Below, in pieces: positions 19,108 to 26,841 of a DNA stretch of 64,000 nucleotides. Source of the DNA: Ruania suaedae. GTDB lineage: Bacteria > Actinomycetota > Actinomycetes > Actinomycetales > Beutenbergiaceae. Every line of letters begins with the position of its first letter. Within the stretch, counting starts at the first letter, position 1. Position numbers and translations under genes: made by a program. The notes under the pieces are model-generated. The model was not told where the DNA came from, did no database searches, and saw nothing but the letters and a program-made list of their open reading frames with translations. The stretch lies in contig NZ_CP088018.1 of NCBI RefSeq assembly GCF_021049265.1, forward strand, positions 1,240,001-1,304,000. The letters are read 5' to 3'.

Positions 19108-19514
19108 CGGCGCCCAGCGAGCAGGTGCGCGACTCCACCGCGGCGTGGGTGGCGGTGTGCCGGCTCGCCGAGCTGGGCGTGGAACGGGGGATCGCCGCTC
19201 TCGTGAACGGACAGCAGATGGCTCTGTTCCGTCTCCGGGAAGACGAGGTGCGCGCGGTGCAGCAGCGCGATCCGTTCAGCGGGGCGAACGTGATGTCCCG
19301 CGGCATCGTGGGCACCCGGCAAGGGGAGCCGACTGTGGCGGGACCGATGTACAAGCAGGTCTTCTCGTTGCGCACCGGCGGCTGCCTCGAGCGAGCGGGC
19401 TATGAGCCGGTCGACGAGCGCGACGACCTCACCGTCTGGGACGTCCAGGTGCTGGACGGTGTGGTGCACGTTCGTGGACCTCACAGTCCGTCGGTGGAGG
19501 ATGTGAAGTCATGA
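19104..19514 (+). CDS. nirD: nitrite reductase (NADH) small subunit
   Basis: Rieske-fold partner of NirB, 136 residues. It has the NirD fold pattern (CRLAEL, VNGQQMALFRL, RDPFSGANVMSRGIVG, PMYKQVFSL) but not the Cys-x-His pairs of true Rieske proteins, which is normal for NirD. Both start and stop overlap neighbouring genes by 4 bases (19104-19107 and 19511-19514), so translation is coupled with nirB and the siroheme gene. Confidence 0.94.
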   Translation: MTAPSEQVRDSTAAWVAVCRLAELGVERGIAALVNGQQMALFRLREDEVRAVQQRDPFSGANVMSRGIVGTRQGEPTVAGPMYKQVFSLRTGGCLERAGYEPVDERDDLTVWDVQVLDGVVHVRGPHSPSVEDVKS

Positions 19515-20731
19515 CGAGCTTGTTCGGCCTTGATCTGGCCGACCGCACCGTGCTGATCGCCGGTGGCGGTCCGGTCGCGGCTCGTCGTGCCCAGGCGCTC
19601 GCGGATGAGGGTGCGCTGCTTCGGGTCGTGGCCCCCTACGTGTGCGAGGACCTGGCCGAGCTGCTGGGCCTGATGCCGGACCGGGCCGAGTGGCTCGAGC
19701 GGGACGTGCGGGAGCCGGACCTGGAGGGTGTGTGGCTTGTCCTTGCCGCCACCGACTCGAAGGTCGCCAACGCCGAGGTGGCGGCCTGGGCTGAGCAGCG
19801 GCGGGTGTTCTGCGTCAACGCCGGAGCCGCGGACGAGGGCAGCGCCCGGACCCCGGCGACCACCCGCTCGGGCGATCTGCTCGTCGGGGTGGTCACGGAC
19901 ATCTCGCGCACCCCGGACGGGGCGGGGGCGGATCCGCGGCGGGTGGCGGCGGTCCGGGACCAGATCGGCGACCTGCTGCGGGCGGGCCTCGACCAGCGCC
20001 GCCAGCGCCCGGCGACGGGTCAGGTGACCCTCGTAGGCGGGGGACCGGGCGCCGTCGACCTGTTGACCGTGCGCGGCCGGCAGGCCCTCGCGGCCGCGGA
20101 CGTGGTGGTCACCGACCGCCTGGGACCGGTGGACGTGCTCGCGGACCTCGTGGGGGTCGAGGTCATCAACGTCGGCAAGACACCCGGGCACCACCCGGTG
20201 CCCCAGCACGAGATCAACGCGATCCTCGTGGAGCAGGCACAGCGGGGCAGGCAGGTGGTCCGACTCAAGGGCGGGGACCCGTTCGTCTTCGGGCGCGGTG
20301 GCGAGGAGGTGATCGCCTGCCGGGAGGCCGGCGTGGCGGTGCAGGTGGTCCCGGGCATCAGCAGTGCGCTCTCGGTGCCGGCGCTGGCCGGTATCCCGCT
20401 CACGCACCGGGGCACATCCACCTCGTTCCATGTCACCACCGGGCACGCCGGCCTCGACCGGGCGGCTGCGGTGGCGGTGGCCGAGGGCGCGACGCTGGTG
20501 GTGCTGATGGGCGTCTCGAAGCTCGCGGCGATCGCGACGCAGGCGCAGCAGGCGGGTGCCGGTGCGGATACCCCGGTCGCGGTCGTCGAGCGTGGTTCCA
20601 CCCCGACCGAGCGTGTCACCCGCAGTACTCTCGACCGGGTGGCCGAGGAGGCCGGCCGGGTGGGGGTGCAGGCGCCGGCGATCATCGTGATCGGCGACGT
20701 GGCCGACGAGCACAGGCTCGTAGCCACGTGA
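19511..20731 (+). CDS. cysG: uroporphyrinogen-III methyltransferase/precorrin-2 dehydrogenase fusion
   Basis: Makes sirohydrochlorin for the NirB siroheme. Residues 1-165 form an NAD-binding precorrin-2 dehydrogenase-type domain (VLIAGGGPVAARRA; CVNAGAADEGSARTPA). Residues about 170-400 are the SAM-dependent methyltransferase (VTLVGGGPGAVDLLTVR, VRLKGGDPFVFGRGGEE, VPGISSALSVPALAGIPLTH). The first domain is shorter than in enterobacterial CysG and appears to lack the helical dimerisation/chelatase part, so iron insertion probably falls to the separate chelatase at 25186. Overlaps of 4 bases occur at both ends. Confidence 0.92.
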   Translation: MTSLFGLDLADRTVLIAGGGPVAARRAQALADEGALLRVVAPYVCEDLAELLGLMPDRAEWLERDVREPDLEGVWLVLAATDSKVANAEVAAWAEQRRVFCVNAGAADEGSARTPATTRSGDLLVGVVTDISRTPDGAGADPRRVAAVRDQIGDLLRAGLDQRRQRPATGQVTLVGGGPGAVDLLTVRGRQALAAADVVVTDRLGPVDVLADLVGVEVINVGKTPGHHPVPQHEINAILVEQAQRGRQVVRLKGGDPFVFGRGGEEVIACREAGVAVQVVPGISSALSVPALAGIPLTHRGTSTSFHVTTGHAGLDRAAAVAVAEGATLVVLMGVSKLAAIATQAQQAGAGADTPVAVVERGSTPTERVTRSTLDRVAEEAGRVGVQAPAIIVIGDVADEHRLVAT

Positions 20732-21864
20732 GCGAAGGCGGGCAGGCACGTCCGCACCTGCACCAGGTGATGGCCGGGTGTACCGTGCTGCTCACCGCCG
20801 ACCGGCGCAAAGGCGAGCTGGCGGCGGCCCTGCAACGCCGTGGTGCGCAGGTGCGTCACGCACCGGCGCTGAGCATCACCTCGCACGTCGACGATGAGTT
20901 GCTGATGGCCGACACGCGCCGGCTGATCGAGCAGCCGCCGGATGTGGTGGTCGTGACCACCGGCATCGGTTTCCGCGGGTGGGTGGAGGCCGCGGACGCA
21001 CACGGCATCGCCGAGCCGTTCCTGGCGGTGCTGGAGCGGTCCAGGATCGTCGCGCGGGGCCCGAAGGCGCGCGGCGCCATCCAGGCGGCTGGTCTGACCG
21101 CGGACTGGGTGGCCGAGTCGGAGACGTCGGCCGAGATCGCCGATGTGCTGCTGGGTGAAGGCGTCGCCGGGCTGCGGGTGGCCGTCCAGCACCATGGCGC
21201 AGGCGCCGATGGTCTGGACGTGGTCTTCGCCGAGGCCGGGGCGCAGGTGTGCAGTCTCGTGGTCTACCGCTGGGGCCCGCCGCCGGACCCGCAAGCGCTG
21301 CGGGACTCGGTGCATGCAGCGGCCGACGGGGAGATCGACGCCGTGGTGTTCACCTCGGCGCCCGGTGCCGAGGCGTGGCTGAAAGCCGCCGAGGAGGAGG
21401 GCGTGGGGGAGGGCGTGCTGGCGCGCTTGCGTGACTGGTCGATGGTGCCCGCTGCGGTGGGTCCGGTGACGGCGAAGCCGCTGGAGCACCGCGGTGTCGC
21501 GCCGCTCCAGCCCGAGCGTGGCCGTCTGGGTGCGTTGGTGCGTGCGTTGGTGGCGCACTACGAGCACGCCGAGACCGTGGCTCTGTGCACGCCTGTCGGT
21601 GCCCTGCAGATTCGTTCACGCGTGGCAGTGCTGGACGGGCAGGTTCTGCCGCTCTCGCCCAGTGGGATCGCCGTGCTGCGGCTGCTCGCAGCATCGGCGG
21701 GTGCCGTGGTCTCCCGAGCAGAGGTGCTCGCTGCCCTCCCGGGGGAGTCGACGGACCCGCACGCGGCCGAGGTGGCGATCGGCCGGCTGCGTGAGGCAGC
21801 CGGCAAGGAGCTGATCAAGACCGTCGTCAAGCGCGGCTACCGGCTCGAGGTGGCGCCTGGCTGA
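20728..21864 (+). CDS. nnaR: NnaR-like regulator: HemD-type domain fused to a winged helix
   Basis: 378 residues. About residues 15-265 match uroporphyrinogen-III synthase (VLLTADRRKGELAAALQRRGAQV, VTTGIGFRGW, VVFTSAPGAEAWL). The last 100 residues are an OmpR-type winged-helix DNA-binding domain (PLSPSGIAVLRLLAASAGAVVSRAEVL; IGRLREAAGKELIKTVVKRGYRL). Streptomyces and mycobacterial NnaR proteins share this fusion and co-activate nitrate/nitrite genes with GlnR. GTG 20728 overlaps the cysG stop by 4 bases. Whether the HemD part is enzymatic or senses a tetrapyrrole is unknown. Confidence 0.88.
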   Translation: MSEGGQARPHLHQVMAGCTVLLTADRRKGELAAALQRRGAQVRHAPALSITSHVDDELLMADTRRLIEQPPDVVVVTTGIGFRGWVEAADAHGIAEPFLAVLERSRIVARGPKARGAIQAAGLTADWVAESETSAEIADVLLGEGVAGLRVAVQHHGAGADGLDVVFAEAGAQVCSLVVYRWGPPPDPQALRDSVHAAADGEIDAVVFTSAPGAEAWLKAAEEEGVGEGVLARLRDWSMVPAAVGPVTAKPLEHRGVAPLQPERGRLGALVRALVAHYEHAETVALCTPVGALQIRSRVAVLDGQVLPLSPSGIAVLRLLAASAGAVVSRAEVLAALPGESTDPHAAEVAIGRLREAAGKELIKTVVKRGYRLEVAPG

Positions 21865-21876
21865 GGGCGCCGCCCG

Positions 21877-22147
21877 TCACTGCGGTGGTGCCGGCTCCCT
21901 CGCGCGCCGTGCGGCAACTGCGGCTGACCCGATGGTGGCGCTCACACCGAACGCCAGCAGCGCCCCGCTCAGCAGGTCCTCACACGGCGAGACGTAGGTA
22001 CCGGTGGCCACCTGTTCGCTGTCGATCCACCACGTGCACGCGAGTGATCGTGGCGCCGAGGATTCCGAGCGCGATCAGCACAGCGCCCACCGCACGAACC
22101 ACGCGAGTGCCCGAGAGTCGCTGCCCGTTGTCGCTCAGTACTCCCAC
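21877..22147 (-). pseudogene. small two-helix membrane protein, frame-broken
   Basis: From GTG 22147 the minus strand encodes VGVLSDNGQRLSGTR followed by a hydrophobic helix (RAVGAVLIALGILGATIT), then shifts out of frame and stops at 21980. In another frame the sequence resumes from about 22050 as WWIDSEQVATGTYVSPCED, then a second hydrophobic helix (LLSGALLAFGVSATIGSA) and a basic tail ending at TGA 21877-21879. The two halves together look like one small membrane protein with a single-base error near 22050. A real mutation or a sequencing error would both fit. Confidence 0.5.
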
Positions 22148-22265
22148 GTGCCACCGCCCCCCGAAACGGTTGTGATCGTGCGAGTCTGATGGAGCTCTCC
22201 CATGACGACTCACACCCGAGATTCACGTCCAGGCTACGACCCCTCGACGACCGACGTGCCTGTGG

Positions 22266-22290
22266 CCCCGCTGAGCGTTGCTCGGCGGGG
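22266..22290 (-). terminator. GC-rich hairpin downstream of the HNH gene
   Basis: An 11-bp stem (22266-22276 with 22280-22290, one wobble pair) encloses a 3-base loop. It lies 16 bases beyond the stop of the minus-strand HNH gene. Confidence 0.6.
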
Positions 22291-22305
22291 TTCGGGGCGG
22301 GGTAC

Positions 22306-23898
22306 TCAGAAGGGTGGGGGGTCGAGGCCGGGGTCGTCTGGCCGGTTCTTCGGTGGGGTCGGTGCGGGCGCCCGCGATCGGCGGGGTTGATCAGGTGTTG
22401 GTCTTTCGGGTGGGCCGGGCCGGTCCCGGTGGGCGGCGTGCCCGCAGGGATGCGGTGACGGTGATGGTGCGTGGCGCGGGGGGTGTCCGGGGGCCGCGCC
22501 TGGGGAGGGGACGGGGAAGGTGCCGCGCCCGTCCACGAGCACCAACTCCCCGCTGGGGGAGGTCCACAGGTAGGTCCCGGGTGTGATCATGACGTAGGAC
22601 CAGGCCCCGTGCGTCTTCGCCCTGTGGTGCCGGCGGCACAGCGGCGCGAGGTTGCACCCACACGTGGGGCCACCCTGCTCGAACGGGACGATGTGGTCGA
22701 GGTCGCACGCCCGGGCGCGGCGGGTGCAGGAAGGGAACACACACTGCGGGTCGCGTGTGGTGACCTGGTGACGAAGGCGGCCCGCGATCTCATAGCTCTC
22801 GGTCGGGTAGTGACCGGACAGGTCCACCACCGGGCGCACCAGCACCCTCGTGCCGGGCGTGGCGCACCATGACCTGATCTGCTCGGCCGAGACCGGCGAG
22901 CGGGTGTTCTCACACCGCCCCACCACCCCCGAGCCTGGCCGGCCATCACACGAGGGGTCGAGGGCGTCAGCGCTCAGATGCAGGATCAGCTCGATCCGAC
23001 GCCCGGGATCGGTGGACGGCTGCGTGGGAGGCGGTTCGGCGCTGTCTTGATCACCCGCCGCCCTCTCGACCGGTGGGATCGCCAGCATGAGCTCCCGGCG
23101 GGCGATCTCACCGACCGCCCGGGCCCGGCGGGCATCCAGACTCTCGGCGGACCCGAACGCCCGCAACTGGGCCGCCGTCGCGGACACCGCCGCATCCAGA
23201 TCGAGCGCATCAGCCAGATCGAGGACCCCGTCCACCTCGACCGTGCCGCCCGCACCGACCACCTCCGGGCCGCCGGGCTCGTCCAACACGATGTCGAAGT
23301 GGCGGCCCTCATCCGCCTCCCGCCGCCGGGCCTCGGCCGCCTCAGGATCGAACCGATCCAACGCCGCAGCGACCGCCCGTCGCACCTGGGCCCCCGAGCA
23401 GGACCCGATCACCGGCGCCAGCTGCGCATCGACCCAGGCAGCGCCCTCAGCAGACAGGACCCTGGTGGAGCGGGCCACCTCCCGTGCCCGCCACAGCCGC
23501 ACCTGCCCGCACACCACCCGCTCCCACAGACGCGGCAGACGGAAGGCCAACTCGGCGATCTCCCCGACGTAGCCGCGCGCAGCATCGGGCGACATCCACA
23601 ACGTGGCGGCCAGCTCGCAGAACTCCAGATCCGCCACCCACGGCGCACCCGGGCCCGCCAGGCGCATCGGAGCCTCCAACCCCGCCAGCACCGCCCCCTC
23701 GACCGGCTCGTCCGGCCCGATCACCCGTTCGCGGGCCTCCGCACCGGCGTCGGCGACAGCGTGCTCACCCACCCACGCCACCACCAACCGCGCCGTCTCC
23801 ACCTCCCACGCCGACGCCGCCGCACGAGCCTCACGCAACGACGACAGCACACCCCGCCGCGGATCCACCACGGAACCAGAAGGAGGTGTCGTCGTCAT
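22306..23898 (-). CDS. DUF222 / 13E12-repeat family HNH endonuclease-like protein
   Basis: Protein of 530 residues with an N-terminal DUF222 helical domain ([36 protein letters not shown]) and a C-terminal HNH nuclease motif: CVFPSC, then [15 protein letters not shown] and [15 protein letters not shown]. The final 60 residues are Pro/Arg-rich and low-complexity. Such genes occur in many dispersed copies in actinobacterial genomes and may behave as mobile or selfish genes; the function is not established. ATG 23898 gives MTTTPPSG; a GTG at 23907 is an alternative. It sits alone on the minus strand between nitrate and F420 genes. Confidence 0.88.
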   Translation of the reverse strand: MTTTPPSGSVVDPRRGVLSSLREARAAASAWEVETARLVVAWVGEHAVADAGAEARERVIGPDEPVEGAVLAGLEAPMRLAGPGAPWVADLEFCELAATLWMSPDAARGYVGEIAELAFRLPRLWERVVCGQVRLWRAREVARSTRVLSAEGAAWVDAQLAPVIGSCSGAQVRRAVAAALDRFDPEAAEARRREADEGRHFDIVLDEPGGPEVVGAGGTVEVDGVLDLADALDLDAAVSATAAQLRAFGSAESLDARRARAVGEIARRELMLAIPPVERAAGDQDSAEPPPTQPSTDPGRRIELILHLSADALDPSCDGRPGSGVVGRCENTRSPVSAEQIRSWCATPGTRVLVRPVVDLSGHYPTESYEIAGRLRHQVTTRDPQCVFPSCTRRARACDLDHIVPFEQGGPTCGCNLAPLCRRHHRAKTHGAWSYVMITPGTYLWTSPSGELVLVDGRGTFPVPSPGAAPGHPPRHAPSPSPHPCGHAAHRDRPGPPERPTPDQPRRSRAPAPTPPKNRPDDPGLDPPPF

Positions 23899-24044
23899 GG
23901 ATCCCACTCAACCACCGACCACTGACACTGATGATGTGTGCACCTCCCGGGTGGTGGGCGGCCTTCCCGATCGGCGGCGCGCTCGGGAAGGCGAGGGCCG
24001 CCGTCGGGGTTAGATTCGACGTACCCCACGAAAGGACGCACGCG

Positions 24045-25067
24045 ATGCTGCCCCTCACCCTCGGCTACAAGGCCTCCGCCGAACAGTTCGGACCCCGCGA
24101 GCTCGTCGAGCTCGGCGTCGCTGCCGAGGCCCACGGGATGGACTCGGTGGCAATCAGCGACCACTTCCAGCCGTGGCGGCACGAGGGTGGTCACGCCCCG
24201 TTCTCACTGACCTGGATGGCGGCAGTCGGCGAGCGCACCGAGCGCATCCGCATCGGTACCTCGGTCATGACGCCCACCTTCCGCTACAACCCCGCGGTCC
24301 TCGCCCAGGCGTTCGCCACGATGGGCATGCTCTATCCGGACCGGGTGATGCTCGGCGTCGGCACGGGGGAAGCCCTCAATGAGATCGCCACCGGCTTCCA
24401 GGGCGCCGGGGAGCAGCAGTGGCCGGAGTTCAAGGAGCGCTTCGCCCGCCTGCGGGAGGCCGTCCGGCTCATGCGGGCGCTGTGGGCCGGCGAACGGGTG
24501 GACTTCGACGGCGAGTACTACTCCACCCACGGCGCCAGCATCTACGACAAGCCCGAGGGCGGCATCCCCGTCTACATCGCCGCCGGTGGGCCGGTGGTCG
24601 CCCGCTACGCAGGGCGCGCCGGCGACGGCTTCATCTGCACCTCCGGCAAGGGCATGGAGCTCTACACGGACAAGCTCCTGCCCGCCGTGGCCGAAGGCGC
24701 CGGCAAAGCCGAACGGGACGCGGAGCAGATCGATCGGATGATCGAGATCAAGATCTCCTACGACACCGACCCGGACCTGGCGCTGGAGAACACCCGTTTC
24801 TGGTCCCCGCTCTCCCTCAGTCCGGAGCAGAAGCATTCCATCGACGACCCCGTCGAGATGGAGCGCGCCGCTGACGAGCTCCCGATCGAGCAGATCGCCA
24901 AGCGCTGGATCGTCGCCTCCGACCCCGACGACGCCGTGGAGCAGGTGCTCGACTACCGCCGCGCCGGGTTCAACCACCTCGTCTTCCACGCTCCCGGCCA
25001 CGATCAGCGACGCTTCCTCGAGCTGTTCGAACGTGATCTCGCGCCCCGGTTGCACGCCGCGGGGTGA
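24045..25067 (+). CDS. fgd: F420-dependent glucose-6-phosphate dehydrogenase
   Basis: Oxidises glucose-6-phosphate to 6-phosphogluconolactone while reducing coenzyme F420; it is the main F420H2 source in mycobacteria. The 340-residue protein follows mycobacterial Fgd1 closely: [98 protein letters not shown] and [17 protein letters not shown] near the end. The segments around residues 40 (DHFQPW), 75 and 107 include the F420/G6P site seen in Fgd1. ATG 24045 has AAAGGA 9 bases upstream. No other pentose-pathway gene is adjacent. Confidence 0.96.
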   Translation: MLPLTLGYKASAEQFGPRELVELGVAAEAHGMDSVAISDHFQPWRHEGGHAPFSLTWMAAVGERTERIRIGTSVMTPTFRYNPAVLAQAFATMGMLYPDRVMLGVGTGEALNEIATGFQGAGEQQWPEFKERFARLREAVRLMRALWAGERVDFDGEYYSTHGASIYDKPEGGIPVYIAAGGPVVARYAGRAGDGFICTSGKGMELYTDKLLPAVAEGAGKAERDAEQIDRMIEIKISYDTDPDLALENTRFWSPLSLSPEQKHSIDDPVEMERAADELPIEQIAKRWIVASDPDDAVEQVLDYRRAGFNHLVFHAPGHDQRRFLELFERDLAPRLHAAG

Positions 25068-25085
25068 TCGGCCTGCGAGACGCCG

Positions 25086-25140
25086 GTGACGTGGTGGCAA
25101 CCGAGGAAGCCATCCATGGAAACCTGGACGCTCTAGCGTC
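25086..25140 (+). promoter_or_regulatory. GlnR-box-like promoter of the chelatase gene
   Basis: Half-sites GTGAC (25086), GCAAC (25097), AGCCA (25108, weak) and GAAAC (25119) have exact 6-base spacers. Then come 10 bases and TAGCGTC (25134-25140). The geometry is identical to that of narK and nirB. A start at about 25146 would exclude the ATG/GTG at 25144 as start codon and supports ATG 25186. Confidence 0.68.
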
Positions 25141-25185
25141 ACCATGGTGACGACCACCGCCTGGGCCCCGACCGAGGAGCCGACC

Positions 25186-25902
25186 ATGTCCCGGACGTCC
25201 ACCGACCCGGCTCCGCCGGTGCTGCTCGCCTGCTCGCACGGCACCTCCTCCCCGGCCGGCCAGCGGGCGATCGCCGCACTGGTGGACGCGGTGGCCGCCG
25301 GCCGACCCGAGATCCCGGTCTCCTCAGCCTTCGTCGACGTGCAGGAGCCCGACGTCCCCACCATCCTCGACGAGCTCGGCGAGACCGAGGTGCGGGTGGT
25401 GCCGCTGCTGATCTCGGCTGGGTACCACGTGCACGTGGACCTGGCCGAGGCGGTCGACGGGCGCGCCGGCGCCCACGTGACAGGTGCGCTCGGCCCCGAC
25501 CCCCGGTTGATCGCTCTGCTCACGCGCCGGCTGCACGAGGCAGGGCTGCACGCGGGGGACGCGGTGGTGCTGGCAGCGGCCGGATCCTCCAACGCCGGCG
25601 CCGTGGCCGACTGCCGGCAGGTGGGGGAGGAGCTGGCGGCCGCGTTGGGCCGCCCGGTCACCACGGCGTTCCTGTCCGCGGCGCAGCCGCGCCTTCCCGA
25701 CGCCGTAGCCGAGGCCCGCGGCCGTCTCACCGCTCCCGGTGCCCGGGTGGCGGTGGCCACCTACCTCCTCGCGCCGGGCTACTTCGCCGACCTCGCGGCC
25801 CGTTCGGGGGCCGAGCTGGTCACCCCGCCGCTGCTCACCGACGACGAGCCCCCCGCGACCGAGCTGGTCGAGATCGTGCTCGACCGCTACCAGGAACGCT
25901 GA
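25186..25902 (+). CDS. sirohydrochlorin chelatase (CbiX/SirB family)
   Basis: Inserts Fe2+ into sirohydrochlorin to finish siroheme. The 238-residue protein has two similar halves of the chelatase fold: LLACSHGTSSPAGQRAI with the metal-binding His, and VVLAAAGSSNAGAVAD. VVPLLISAGYHVHVDLAE supplies the second metal-site His. The SirB/CbiX pattern argues for iron over cobalt because the only user visible is NirB. ATG 25186 follows GAGGAG at 25174-25179. Its promoter carries the same box as narK and nirB, tying it to nitrate assimilation despite 3.3 kb of separation from nnaR. Confidence 0.88.
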   Translation: MSRTSTDPAPPVLLACSHGTSSPAGQRAIAALVDAVAAGRPEIPVSSAFVDVQEPDVPTILDELGETEVRVVPLLISAGYHVHVDLAEAVDGRAGAHVTGALGPDPRLIALLTRRLHEAGLHAGDAVVLAAAGSSNAGAVADCRQVGEELAAALGRPVTTAFLSAAQPRLPDAVAEARGRLTAPGARVAVATYLLAPGYFADLAARSGAELVTPPLLTDDEPPATELVEIVLDRYQER

Positions 25903-25903
25903 G

Positions 25904-26824
25904 TCACCCGACTCGCAGCACGACCTTGCCGGTCGTGGTCCCCGACTCCACCGCCTCGTGCGCCGCGGCGGCCTCGGTCCACGGCAGCACCCGGTCGATG
26001 ATCACCTCGAACCGGCCCTCGGTGAGCAGATCCGCGACCTCTCCGAGCGCATGCCAGGCGCGACCCTCGGACCCGTCGGTGACGATCGCCGCCGTCTCGC
26101 CGGAGAAGTCGGCGATCGTGGCCACCCGGGCAGCGTCACCGGTGAGCTCGATCAGCTCCGACGCCGCGCCCTTCCCGGCCAGATCGGCCGAGACGAGCTC
26201 CGCTGCCGCGAGTCCGGCTTCGGCGAGCACGCCCCGGACCCGATCGGCCAGCCCCGGGCCGTAGGTCGTCACCAGCCCACCGAGGCGCCGCACGAGGTCA
26301 TGCTTGCTCTCCGAGGCGGTGCCCACCACGTGCACTCCGCGGGCTCTCGCGAGCTGGACCAACGCCGTCCCGACCCCGCCGGAGGCACCGTCGACGACGA
26401 GCACCTGCCCGCCCTCGGCGTGCACCGCCTCCAGGATCCGTACGGCCGTCTCGGCAGCGGTCACCACCGCGGCGCTCTCCTCGCTGCCCACGTCCTCGGG
26501 CGTCGACCAGAACGCCGTCAGGGTGGCGAACTCGGCCGTGACGGAACTGCCCGCGCCGAAGACACGCTGGCCGACCTCGTATCCCCGCACACCCTCGCCG
26601 ATCTCGTCCACGACGCCGGCGGCGTCGGAGCCCGGAACGCGTGGGGCACGCAGCACGCGCCCAGGCTTGGCCATGGCGCCGGACCGCAGCGTGGCGTCGA
26701 TCGGGTTCACGGCCACCGCCTCGACGGCGATCCGCACCTCGCCGGGGCCGGCGTGCGGCTCCTCGGTCTCACCGAGGGTGAGGACGTCGGGTCCGCCATA
26801 GGAGTGGTACTGGAGTGCGCGCAC
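25904..26824 (-). CDS. zinc-free MDR oxidoreductase (quinone oxidoreductase-like)
   Basis: NADPH-dependent medium-chain reductase, 306 residues. The GroES-like N-terminal domain (RALQYHSYGGPDVL; AVNPIDATLRSG; PGSDAAGVV) is followed by a Rossmann domain with VDGASGGVGTALVQLA. No structural or catalytic zinc Cys cluster is seen, as in quinone reductases. The C-terminal end GTTTGKVVLRV is typical. The GTG start is 26824. Its stop is one base from the converging chelatase gene, with no room for a separate terminator. Confidence 0.88.
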   Translation of the reverse strand: MRALQYHSYGGPDVLTLGETEEPHAGPGEVRIAVEAVAVNPIDATLRSGAMAKPGRVLRAPRVPGSDAAGVVDEIGEGVRGYEVGQRVFGAGSSVTAEFATLTAFWSTPEDVGSEESAAVVTAAETAVRILEAVHAEGGQVLVVDGASGGVGTALVQLARARGVHVVGTASESKHDLVRRLGGLVTTYGPGLADRVRGVLAEAGLAAAELVSADLAGKGAASELIELTGDAARVATIADFSGETAAIVTDGSEGRAWHALGEVADLLTEGRFEVIIDRVLPWTEAAAAHEAVESGTTTGKVVLRVG

Positions 26825-26841
26825 GAGGGGCTCCGATCGGG

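Noticed and set aside
22306-23898. Homing endonuclease or intron-encoded nuclease
   Set aside because: The DUF222-HNH layout is that of the dispersed 13E12 family; no intron or intein sequence surrounds it.
25144-25185. Earlier start codon for the sirohydrochlorin chelatase
   Set aside because: The TAGCGT -10 element would put transcription start at about this position, and GAGGAG precedes ATG 25186 instead.
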